37,615 bases of DNA from Magnetococcales bacterium HA3dbin3 (GCA_002753495.1 PEAJ01000005.1:1-37615), one strand, 5' to 3'. Shown: positions 29,598 through 37,373, counted from the stretch's first letter. Numbers and translations: made by a program. The notes: generated from the letters alone by a model not told the origin.

Positions 29598-31084
29598 GCA
29601 GCGTCACCGTCAACGACAAAACCTTGCCCTGCTCCGCCCTCTCCATCTCCATGGAGGAGGGGCAGCAGTTTTGGACCTGCAGCCTCACCATCCCGGATAT
29701 CCATGCCTACCTGCTGCTGGCAATGGATAGGCCATTCAGCATCACTTTCAACGGCGAAGTGTTTCAATTCATTGTCGAATCCTTGCACCGCGAGCGGCGC
29801 TTTGGCCAGCAAGCCTTGATGGTTACCGGTATCAGCCCGACCGCTGCCCTTGCCGCCCCGCGCGCCGCGCCGGTGAGCGGACAACTGCTTGACAATACAA
29901 ATATTTACACCTTTGTTTCCGGTCTGGTCGGCCAGGCGGTGAGCTGGGAGATGGTCTCCCCCATGATCCCCGGCGGTACTGTCAATGTTTCGCTCGCAAC
30001 CCCGCTGGCGCTGGCCAAAGGCGTGGTCGAAACCTTTGGTGGCGTGCTCGAAACCCGTAAAAACGGAAGCCTGCACGCGCGCAAAAAGTGGCCGGTCTCG
30101 CCGCCGGACTGGGATACCGCAACACCTGCGCACATCCTCTCCGACAACAACCATATCCTTGCCATGACAGAGACTTTGCAAGAGTCGACATTCGGCAACG
30201 CCGTCAACGTCGCCGACGCGCCACCCTCCGAAGAGGATCAGTTCTTTAAGGCGGAAATGCGCCAGCAGAAACAGGTGATCTATGACTCGCTTTCCAGGTT
30301 ATGGAAGGCTAAGCCGTTAGATTTGTTCGATGTTTATGTGTTCTGCGGTCAAAACGTCAAAGTCACGGACTTCATCGTCTCCATTGGCCGCGCCTGGGAG
30401 CAGCCGGGGCGCAGCATCTATATCGTCGAAGATGTTGTTTTCACAGACTCCTATGAGGCGACGACGCAATACCCTGTCGCCGGCATATCAAAAATGCAGT
30501 GGATCGGGCCTAACCTCGGCAATCCGAAGGTCAACACCAACGGAACGCGGCTGGTCGTGCCGACCAGGGGTACGAGCGTGCTGCAAATCGGCTACACCAG
30601 CAACGCACGCGTATGGGGCGTGGCGCGCCAAGTGGCGCTTTCGGACTCCGAGCGCACAGGGTTGCCGGACGGGACGTTTCCGCCGCCGTCGGATTTTGTC
30701 GCCCCAGCCCTTGAGGAGGCGACGGCGATCGTGACGATCGTCGCTGACATATCCCTCGACACCCCGGATGGCCAAAGCGAAATCAGATGCATACGTGGCA
30801 GCGGCCGCTACGAGCTGCCGGATATCGTCGAGCCGATGCTGCGCGAGCATGAGGCAAAACTGGCGCGCGGCACGACGGCAATCGATGACGCCGGGCTCTA
30901 TCAGGAAATCATCGTCACCTGTTTGCCGGTCGCGGGCCTTGAGCTCGGGCAGTTGATTGAGTTCGACGATGCCCTGCAAATGCCTTGGCGCGCCAAGGTC
31001 GTCGGGCTCTCGTATATGCAAGAGGGGCCGACGCAAACCATGACCATCAAACTGAAAAAAAAGGCCCCAAATGTCTACGCTTGA
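29594..31084 (+). CDS. Baseplate/tail hub-like protein
   Basis: 496 aa with late-control/hub-like architecture. Confidence 0.65.
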   Translation: MSSVTVNDKTLPCSALSISMEEGQQFWTCSLTIPDIHAYLLLAMDRPFSITFNGEVFQFIVESLHRERRFGQQALMVTGISPTAALAAPRAAPVSGQLLDNTNIYTFVSGLVGQAVSWEMVSPMIPGGTVNVSLATPLALAKGVVETFGGVLETRKNGSLHARKKWPVSPPDWDTATPAHILSDNNHILAMTETLQESTFGNAVNVADAPPSEEDQFFKAEMRQQKQVIYDSLSRLWKAKPLDLFDVYVFCGQNVKVTDFIVSIGRAWEQPGRSIYIVEDVVFTDSYEATTQYPVAGISKMQWIGPNLGNPKVNTNGTRLVVPTRGTSVLQIGYTSNARVWGVARQVALSDSERTGLPDGTFPPPSDFVAPALEEATAIVTIVADISLDTPDGQSEIRCIRGSGRYELPDIVEPMLREHEAKLARGTTAIDDAGLYQEIIVTCLPVAGLELGQLIEFDDALQMPWRAKVVGLSYMQEGPTQTMTIKLKKKAPNVYA

Positions 31085-31286
31085 CGATATCCAGTCGCTT
31101 GTCGCCGCTACTAGGCCCACACAAGGGGTGGTGACGGCGGTGGGCACCACTTACGCCATCATCAGCACCCCAAGCGGCGGCACGCTGGTGCCGGCCGGCA
31201 CCCTTGCCGTCGGTGACCGCGTGCGGCTTGGCAGCGGCCAGGCAATGCGCACCGCTGCCGGCAACGGAAAAACCTTTTATGTTTAA
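31071..31286 (+). CDS. Small tail-module protein
   Basis: 71 aa, overlaps upstream gene. Confidence 0.65.
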   Translation: MSTLDDIQSLVAATRPTQGVVTAVGTTYAIISTPSGGTLVPAGTLAVGDRVRLGSGQAMRTAAGNGKTFYV

Positions 31287-31298
31287 GGAGTTACGAAC

Positions 31299-31589
31299 AT
31301 GACTTGGACAACTCCCATCCCCGAGCAGGAAGATTTGTCAAAACAGCTTTTCCAGAGCCATTTCAACGCCATCGACGGCATGGACAAGCGTTTTGACTAT
31401 GACAATCAAAACCGGCCGATCTACCTGGGCAGCGCCGCCGCCGGCAGCCTCACCACCGCCGCCGCCTGGCGCATCCAAAAGATCACCTACGACAGCAACG
31501 GCAACGGCAACGTCACCGCCATCACTGCCGCCGGCGGCAAGGCGACGTTTGACCGCGTGTGGGACAGTCGCGCCACCTACAGCTATTAA
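31299..31589 (+). CDS. Small tail fibre-associated protein
   Basis: 96 aa, own Shine-Dalgarno-like AAGGAG upstream. Confidence 0.65.
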   Translation: MTWTTPIPEQEDLSKQLFQSHFNAIDGMDKRFDYDNQNRPIYLGSAAAGSLTTAAAWRIQKITYDSNGNGNVTAITAAGGKATFDRVWDSRATYSY

Positions 31590-31598
31590 GGGATAACA

Positions 31599-32027
31599 AT
31601 GAGTTATACTGTCAATCCGTTGACCGGGCAGCTGATGCCGACCGCCACCGGCCCGCAGGGCCCCCAGGGCCCCCAAGGCCCTGCCGGCGCGACCGGGGCC
31701 GCTGGGGCGAGCTGGAGCGCGATCGCCGATAGCGTCACGATCACCGGCAACGCCACCCTCACCGCGACCAATCTCAATAAAATCCACGATATCAACTCAA
31801 GCTCCGCCATGACCCTCACCCTGCCGCAGGCATCGACCGAGGATATCGCCATCGGCGCGGTGTTTGCCATCTACCGGCGCGGCAGCGGCAGCATCACTTT
31901 TGCCGTGCAGGGCAGTGACACCCTGGAGTCGGCCAGCGGCGCGACGACGATCGCCAGCCAGTACCAGATGGCGACCGTCTGGAAACGTGCGCAGGGGGTA
32001 TGGGTGCTGATGGGGGCGATTCAGTGA
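31599..32027 (+). CDS. Collagen-like tail fibre protein
   Basis: GPQGPQGPQGPAGATGAAGA triplet repeats. Confidence 0.75.
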   Translation: MSYTVNPLTGQLMPTATGPQGPQGPQGPAGATGAAGASWSAIADSVTITGNATLTATNLNKIHDINSSSAMTLTLPQASTEDIAIGAVFAIYRRGSGSITFAVQGSDTLESASGATTIASQYQMATVWKRAQGVWVLMGAIQ

Positions 32028-33355
32028 GCGTCGGCATCACTCCCGCCATTCTCGCCGCCGCGCAGGGGGGCGGCATCGATGTCGCTTTCGCGCCGCTCAT
32101 GACCACCCTGGCTCTGCAAAAAGGCAGTGGCAGCGCGACATTCACCCGTGCAAGCAGCGGCACCGTGCCCGATGCCAGCTGGAACTGGCAGAGCATGGCC
32201 AGCAACATCCACCGCCTCTGGGGTGGTACCTGGTCGGGATCTTCGTGGTCGGCAACCGGGGTGACGAGCACCAGCAAGCTCGGGGTGACCTGGTTCAATC
32301 AGAACGGCTTCGGCCTGCTCCTGGAGCCGTCGCGCACCAATACCATACTGTACGGACGTGCATTGACGACGTGGGGTAAGGCCGCTGATGTTACGTTGAC
32401 CAACAATCAAACCGGCATCGATGGGGCGGCCAACGCGGCGACATTGTATTCGGCTGGTGGCACTGCTGGATGGTCGACGGCGTACAAAATATCGTCGCAA
32501 CCATCCAACACCTTCTCGTCCTCTGCCTTTTGCAAGAAAGATCCAGCCCCTGGCGGGTTTTTGTGCAAGTCCGACGGGGCCACCGGCGGCGTCAGGATGG
32601 GATACAACCCAGTCGATGGCAGTACCCACCTGATCACCAATTGGACCGGCGTAGATTATGGATCCACGCAACATGGCGACTGGTTCCGCCCCTTTGTGGT
32701 GTTCACGGATAGCAACGCTATTTATGTTATGCATGTCGCGCTGGGTAATACGCCCTGGAATCTGACGTATACATTCACCGGGCCCATCAATGTAGTGACG
32801 GATGCCAACCAGCTTGAAGTCGGCTACGCTCCCACTTGCCCGATCTACACCACCTCGGCGGCTGTCACTCGCGCAGCCGAAACGCTGAAATGGCCGGCCA
32901 CCAATAATCTTAACGCCACCTCCGGCGTGCTTATCGTTGATACGGAGCTGCCGTTTCTGAAGGACACGTCTCTGCTCTCGTCCGGCACGATGGGGCTGGT
33001 CAGCCTGACCGCCTCCGCCGCCTCGCTCTGCTACTACGATTTTTCCGCCCAGGCCTTCAAAGCCACCGACGGCACTAACACTGCCTCGGTCGCCGCCGTG
33101 CCGGCGCGCGGCAAGCGCTACCGTATCGCCGTGCGCTGGGATACGACGGCCAACCAGCTGCAAATCGGCTGCAAAAACATCACCGATTCCGGACCCTGGA
33201 GCTGGGGGACGGTCACAGCCTTTGCCGGATCTTTTGCAGGCTCCGATGGCAACATCACGCTCGGGGTGGGGATCCCGGAATCGATCCTGATTCCGAACAT
33301 GATGATTTTGCGTAAAATTCAGTCAACATCTACCATCCAAGGAATCTTTACATGA
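32024..33355 (+). CDS. Tail fibre / receptor-binding-like protein (GTG start)
   Basis: GTGA overlap with upstream stop; FTRASSGTVPD...GFGLLLEPSRTN...TASLCYYDF. Confidence 0.7.
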   Translation: MSVGITPAILAAAQGGGIDVAFAPLMTTLALQKGSGSATFTRASSGTVPDASWNWQSMASNIHRLWGGTWSGSSWSATGVTSTSKLGVTWFNQNGFGLLLEPSRTNTILYGRALTTWGKAADVTLTNNQTGIDGAANAATLYSAGGTAGWSTAYKISSQPSNTFSSSAFCKKDPAPGGFLCKSDGATGGVRMGYNPVDGSTHLITNWTGVDYGSTQHGDWFRPFVVFTDSNAIYVMHVALGNTPWNLTYTFTGPINVVTDANQLEVGYAPTCPIYTTSAAVTRAAETLKWPATNNLNATSGVLIVDTELPFLKDTSLLSSGTMGLVSLTASAASLCYYDFSAQAFKATDGTNTASVAAVPARGKRYRIAVRWDTTANQLQIGCKNITDSGPWSWGTVTAFAGSFAGSDGNITLGVGIPESILIPNMMILRKIQSTSTIQGIFT

Positions 33356-33804
33356 TCTGTGACGTGATTTTGGAGATGCCGGCCGAGGCCTCTTTTGATG
33401 CGCTCACCCCCGCCGTGCAGAGGGCTATCCGCCAGATGGCCGGCGAGTGGCCGGCGGGCATGATGCCCGGTACGCGCACAGTGGGAGGGCGGCGACTGAC
33501 GCATGTACTGGTGGACCTGCCCACCGACGCGCCCCTAGCGACGATCGAGGCGGCGATTGCCGCGCACCAGCTCGACTGGCAGGTGCTCGCCATGCAGGGG
33601 ATCGACGCCGACGGGCAGCTGGCCGTCATGCGGCCGGTGCCGCCATCCATCATCGACTACCTGGAGGATGTCATCACCGTCGCCGCGCCACCGGACCCGC
33701 TGGCGGATCCGCCGACACCGCCCGTGACCAGCACCAGCCGGCCGACGCAGGTGACAGGGCTGCATCTGTACGAGGGGCACCCGGCGTGGGCGGTGAGTGC
33801 ATGA
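33352..33804 (+). CDS. Hypothetical protein
   Basis: 150 aa, ATGA overlap with fibre gene. Confidence 0.65.
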   Translation: MICDVILEMPAEASFDALTPAVQRAIRQMAGEWPAGMMPGTRTVGGRRLTHVLVDLPTDAPLATIEAAIAAHQLDWQVLAMQGIDADGQLAVMRPVPPSIIDYLEDVITVAAPPDPLADPPTPPVTSTSRPTQVTGLHLYEGHPAWAVSA

Positions 33805-33986
33805 GCGGCGGCGAGACGGTGGTGGCTATCCTGATCATCATCGCCTGCTGGCAGGGCTGCAGCTTCTGGCGCGAATATCTCAAGCATAAGTCACGCATGA
33901 AAGAGATTGATTATATGGCGAAAAAGCGGATTCTGACCGCCGAAGAGGCGCATCGTCAGACGACGCAGATGCTCGGAGAGTGGTGA
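33801..33986 (+). CDS. Small membrane-anchored protein
   Basis: MSGGETVVAILIIIACWQGCSFW... N-terminal TM. Confidence 0.65.
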   Translation: MSGGETVVAILIIIACWQGCSFWREYLKHKSRMKEIDYMAKKRILTAEEAHRQTTQMLGEW

Positions 33987-33990
33987 CCAC

Positions 33991-34632
33991 ATGGGCGCCG
34001 CCCACAGGATCGACCAGAAAATCACCGCCTGGGAGGTGGCTAGCGGTGCCGGCGCGGTGCCGGCAGTCCCCCCGGCGCCAGAGCCGCCGCCCGCGCACGC
34101 TGTGCGCGCCATCCGGAGGCCGGAGGTGCTCCAGGGCGAGACCTACAAGATCCGCGACCCGCTCTCGGATCACGCCTACTACATCACGATCAACGACATC
34201 CCCCTGCCCGACGGCCGGAGATGGCCGCGCGAAATCTTCATCAACTCCAAGTGCATGGAAAACTTCGCCTGGATTGTCGCCCTGACGCGCGTCATCTCGG
34301 CCGTCTTCCGCGCGACCGAGGACGTGGCCTTTCTGGCCGAAGAGCTGCGCTCGGTGTTCGACCCGCGCGGCGGCTATTTCAAGCCCGGCGGCAAGTACAT
34401 GCCAAGCCTGGTGGCGGACATCGGCGCGTGCCTGGAGCAGCACCTGGTGAGCATCGGCGTGCTGCAAAAAGAGGCGCTGCCGCCGGAGGTGACAGCCAAG
34501 GCGGCGACAATCGTCGCGTCGCAAGATACGGAAAAGAAAGGCAAACTGTGCTCAAAATGCAACCAGTTTGCCGTCGTGCGACTGGATGGGTGTGAGACGT
34601 GCGTGGAGTGCGGGTGGTCGAAGTGTGGGTGA
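33991..34632 (+). CDS. NrdJb/TSCPD-like protein with C-terminal RNR-type zinc ribbon
   Basis: RRPEVLQGETYKIRDPLSDHAYYITINDIPLPDGRRWPREIFINSKCMENFAWIVALTRVISAVFRATEDVAFLAEELRSVFDPRGG...PSLVADIGACLEQHL; CSKCNQFAVVRLDGCETCVECGWSKCG. Confidence 0.8.
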   Translation: MGAAHRIDQKITAWEVASGAGAVPAVPPAPEPPPAHAVRAIRRPEVLQGETYKIRDPLSDHAYYITINDIPLPDGRRWPREIFINSKCMENFAWIVALTRVISAVFRATEDVAFLAEELRSVFDPRGGYFKPGGKYMPSLVADIGACLEQHLVSIGVLQKEALPPEVTAKAATIVASQDTEKKGKLCSKCNQFAVVRLDGCETCVECGWSKCG

Positions 34633-34675
34633 TGAAGGGTGGGTGATGAAGGGTGAGCGGATGGGCGGTAGATGA

Positions 34676-35197
34676 CTACCTGACCAGCCGGATGCGGCCG
34701 TCCGGCCGCACTGTCGCTACGACCCTGACCCCCGCCGCCGCCAGCTCTTGATCGTACAGTCCGATACAGTCGGTCCGTACGACGGCCCCGCAAAAGAGCC
34801 GAGAGCGATCGAGCACCACCTCAGCATGCGTGATCGTCTCACCCTGGCGGTGCATGTAGCGCCGATAGCCGGCGATCGCCGACCATAGGCCGGTGGCGCT
34901 CTGGTACCGGCGTGGCCGGCGCCAACGCTTTGCCACCTGGCGGCCGGTGGTGGTCGGGTCCACCTCCGACCACGCGTCCGTCACGTAGCCGGAGACGAGA
35001 CACCCGGATACGTCGGGGATGACCAGCCCGATCGGGGCCGGTCCCAGCTGTAGGAGGGTCTTGCAGCCGATGATCGGCTCCGCCGACACGTCGCGGTGCC
35101 GACCGAGCTCCCAGGCCAGCATCTGGCCCAGGTCCGTATGCCGGCCTCTGAAAAGGCCGAGCCACCTGATGGCGGGGTATGAACCCAAAAACTTCAT
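34676..35197 (-). CDS. Hypothetical accessory protein
   Basis: 173 aa minus ORF; AT-rich GGTATAAAATTTTTTGGGGAG upstream. Confidence 0.6.
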   Translation of the reverse strand: MKFLGSYPAIRWLGLFRGRHTDLGQMLAWELGRHRDVSAEPIIGCKTLLQLGPAPIGLVIPDVSGCLVSGYVTDAWSEVDPTTTGRQVAKRWRRPRRYQSATGLWSAIAGYRRYMHRQGETITHAEVVLDRSRLFCGAVVRTDCIGLYDQELAAAGVRVVATVRPDGRIRLVR

Positions 35198-35388
35198 CCC
35201 TATCTCCCCAAAAAATTTTATACCTTAGTGTCCCGCGTAGGTCGCGGATCCCAGGGGCGTCGCACTATCGCTGGCCCCCCCACGCGCCGATGTACGGCGA
35301 TACCGCGCGTCACGCTGCGCGGAGCGTCCTGTGTGGGCTATCTCAATGGGCACCCCTTTTCTTTTTTTGAGGGCCAAGCGAAATCTTA

Positions 35389-35418
35389 TTGACATGCGAG
35401 GGCGAGGCGCGGCATCCT
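35389..35418 (+). promoter_or_regulatory. Putative promoter for the small-RNA locus (TTGACA, weak CATCCT -10)
   Basis: TTGACA 35389-35394; CATCCT 35413-35418 at 18-bp spacing. Confidence 0.3.
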
Positions 35419-35500
35419 GTTGCCCAGGCCGGATGTCGCGCGCCGAATGTCCAAGCTACGGCTAAATAAGCGCGGCCCCCACGGGTTTGGAGCATCCGGC

Positions 35501-35585
35501 CATCCCTCCGCAGGCGCGGAGATAGACCGGATGGTTTTTATTCTGCCAACGGCAACAGTTCCCCCGCAGACGCGGGGAAAGTGAC
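35501..35585 (+). CRISPR. Two degenerate type I-E CRISPR-repeat-like units (35501-35529 and 35557-35585) separated by 27 nt
   Basis: Unit 1 CATCCCTCCGCAGGCGCGGAGATAGACCG; unit 2 AGTTCCCCCGCAGACGCGGGGAAAGTGAC; both 6-bp stem/4-nt loop hairpins. Confidence 0.45.
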
Positions 35586-35587
35586 GG

Positions 35588-35620
35588 GCCCCCACAGGAA
35601 ACTTTGGGGGCTTGTTTTTT
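35588..35620 (+). terminator. Rho-independent terminator downstream of the CRISPR-like hairpins
   Basis: GCCCCCA-(10 nt)-TGGGGGC then TTGTTTTTT. Confidence 0.8.
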
Positions 35621-35665
35621 ATGGGGATGGTGGAGCCGCGCGCCCGTCCTGCTGGGCACGCAACG

Positions 35666-35693
35666 AAAAAGCCCCGGGCTGTGGGCCCGGGGC
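35666..35693 (-). terminator. Rho-independent terminator for minus-strand gene at 35703-35875
   Basis: Minus strand GCCCCGGGC-CCACA-GCCCGGGGC-TTTTT. Confidence 0.8.
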
Positions 35694-35702
35694 GGTTGGA
35701 GG

Positions 35703-35875
35703 TCAGTCGACCTCTTTGATGATGAGGTCCGATGAGTCTGCCACCGAGTCCATCGCCTCGATGGTGTCATACCCAGCATCCCGGGCGTAGGCCAGGAGCG
35801 CGCGATTTCTTTCGTCTCTCCCTCGTACACGCCCATGATCACGCCGGCGGTGCTCTCAATCTGAAACTTTTTCAT
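35703..35875 (-). pseudogene. Small accessory gene broken by an apparent 1-nt deletion
   Basis: MKKFQIESTAGVIMGVYEGETKEIA[R] then, one frame off, LLAYARDAGYDTIEAMDSVADSSDLIIKEVD-stop; 173 nt. Confidence 0.7.
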
Positions 35876-35880
35876 TTTGG

Positions 35881-35990
35881 TTTCCTTTCGGATTGTGCCG
35901 TCCGGGCCATCCCCGGCGGCGATGGTTCTTACTATACGGAAATTCGTTCCGTATAGTAAATAGAAAAAATGAGGAGATGCGATTTTTTTT
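35881..35990 (-). promoter_or_regulatory. Leader copy A: palindromic operator/promoter plus GC-rich stem-loop
   Basis: TTACTATACGGAA-ATTCG-TTCCGTATAGTAA (35929-35959), TTACTA-17-TATAGT on minus strand. Confidence 0.75.
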
Positions 35991-36528
35991 AGACTGCCTT
36001 TCTCGCCTCCCAGCCCCACCCCAAAAGACCAGCGAGCATAGCCCGCCAGACGCTCCACGGGAGCGGATGGCGTTTTTCTTCGTCCTCCGCCATCCAGTAG
36101 CGGAGGGCACGCGAGGTCGTGCCGACCTCTGTAGCCATCACTCCTAGCCTCCCCCCACGCGCCATCGCCAGGCCAAGCATTTGCTCCCGGGTCGGGCGCC
36201 GCCACTCCTCGCCGACTGGCGCCCAGATCTGGTGCCAGCGGTCGGGGTCCTGCTCCCTCCGGCCAGGCCACTGGGGGCCAGTCCGGAAGGCCGCGGCTGC
36301 CAGCGGCTGGCCAGGGCCGGGGTCGATTTTGACGATACCATCGGTCTCAAGCTGTTCAAATATAAGGCGAAAATACATCATTTCCGCTTCTTCCACGGTA
36401 GGGGCGTGGAAATACCCCGGGGTGACCCCGCGAAAAACGAAGCTGCGGCCAACCCCTTTTATCTCTACCTCTTCAAAATCAATATGATGCGGATCGCCCC
36501 CTAGGGGGCGCCATGAGACGCGGATCAT
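35989..36528 (-). CDS. Hypothetical accessory protein with C-terminal HTH-like region
   Basis: MIRVSWRPLGGDPHHIDFEEVEIKG...MARGGRLGVMATEVGTTSRALRYWM; ATGA overlap with upstream gene. Confidence 0.7.
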   Translation of the reverse strand: MIRVSWRPLGGDPHHIDFEEVEIKGVGRSFVFRGVTPGYFHAPTVEEAEMMYFRLIFEQLETDGIVKIDPGPGQPLAAAAFRTGPQWPGRREQDPDRWHQIWAPVGEEWRRPTREQMLGLAMARGGRLGVMATEVGTTSRALRYWMAEDEEKRHPLPWSVWRAMLAGLLGWGWEARKAV

Positions 36529-36809
36529 GCTCTTTTCCCCCTGTACGCATAGTGACGCCGGCATGCCCCTACCCACGCTTTATCGGCGGGAGAGTTGGCG
36601 AAGCGCATACCGATCCACCATGAAAGCTCATCGATCCCACTGTCCAAGCATCCATCCACAAAAGCGGAGGGCACGCCCTCCGCGATCAAGTGCCGATCGA
36701 TTGCCCGGTCATCCTCAGCGCAGCCCTCATGAGAGCGGCCGAGGATCCCCTTGATCTCATCCCATGATAGACTCAAATACATGCCGTGCGATTGCTCGAA
36801 AATTTTCAT
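36525..36809 (-). CDS. Hypothetical accessory protein
   Basis: MKIFEQSHGMYLSLSWDEIKGILGRSHEGCAEDDRAIDRHLIAEGVPSAFVDGCLD... Confidence 0.7.
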   Translation of the reverse strand: MKIFEQSHGMYLSLSWDEIKGILGRSHEGCAEDDRAIDRHLIAEGVPSAFVDGCLDSGIDELSWWIGMRFANSPADKAWVGACRRHYAYRGKRA

Positions 36810-36859
36810 GATATTCCCCTTTTTTATCAGTCGTTTTCTTTGATTTCGTTGCCGTTCTG

Positions 36860-37246
36860 TTAGCCAATGACGGCCTGGATTTTCGCAAGGGTGTCGTTGT
36901 TTTCGTGCCACTTGTACGTAGCCGCACCGGCCCACTCGCCACGGCCGAGGCAGACCTGGCCGCTCTCGATGATGGCGGTATGGCCCCGGCCGCCGTTCCA
37001 ATTTCTGCCTCCGTTGAACTTCTCCAAATCAACATAAATTCTAGAGAAGCCGTGCTTTTCCCACAGCTTCGCTGACTGCACGCCATGAATGCGGTTGATT
37101 TTTTCGACCAGGATGGGCATGCGATTTTCGCTGTAGACGCCGCGCAGGGCGGCGGCGAAAGTAACTGCATACGAAGCGCCCGGGAAACGGGCGACGGTCT
37201 CGCGGGTGATCTGGTGGGCGGCGCGGAAAATCTTGCGGGTGATCAT
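36860..37246 (-). CDS. Hypothetical accessory protein
   Basis: MITRKIFRAAHQITRETVARFPGASYAVTFAAALRGVYSENR...KWHENNDTLAKIQAVIG. Confidence 0.75.
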   Translation of the reverse strand: MITRKIFRAAHQITRETVARFPGASYAVTFAAALRGVYSENRMPILVEKINRIHGVQSAKLWEKHGFSRIYVDLEKFNGGRNWNGGRGHTAIIESGQVCLGRGEWAGAATYKWHENNDTLAKIQAVIG

Positions 37247-37251
37247 GGACT

Positions 37252-37361
37252 TTTCCTTTCGGACTGTGCCGTCCGGGCCATCCCCGGCGGCGATGATTCT
37301 TACTATACGGAAATCTGTGCCGGATAGCAAATGGAAAAAAATGAGAGGATGCGATTTTTTT
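37252..37361 (-). promoter_or_regulatory. Leader copy B (near-duplicate of 35881-35990)
   Basis: Long near-identical stretch including CCGTCCGGGCCATCCCCGGCGGCGATG and TTCTTACTATACGGAAAT. Confidence 0.75.
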
Positions 37362-37373
37362 GCAGGAGAGAAC

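Larger units (their letters stand above)
35425..35620 (+). ncRNA. Candidate ~195-nt phage small RNA carrying both repeat-like hairpins
   Basis: Intergenic; promoter-like sequence upstream, strong terminator downstream; start approximate. Confidence 0.35.

Noticed and set aside
31650-31700. Repetitive GGCCCGCAGGGCCCCCAGGGCCCC
   Set aside because: Explained by collagen-like Gly-Pro-Gln triplets in a fibre protein
31599-33355. Possible diversity-generating retroelement target in tail fibre
   Set aside because: No reverse transcriptase or template repeat recognised in the window
34624-34655. Short tandem repeat GGGTGGGTGATGAA
   Set aside because: Only about two copies at a gene end; no further structure seen
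35303-35322. Hairpin CCGCGC...GCGCGG upstream, considered as a third CRISPR-like repeat
   Set aside because: Shares only GCGCGGAG with unit 1, different loop length, no handle, wrong spacing
35462-36271. 269-aa minus ORF in the track spanning the CRISPR-like locus
   Set aside because: It runs through a terminator, the duplicated leader and a frame-broken gene; only the MKKFQIE... portion looks coding
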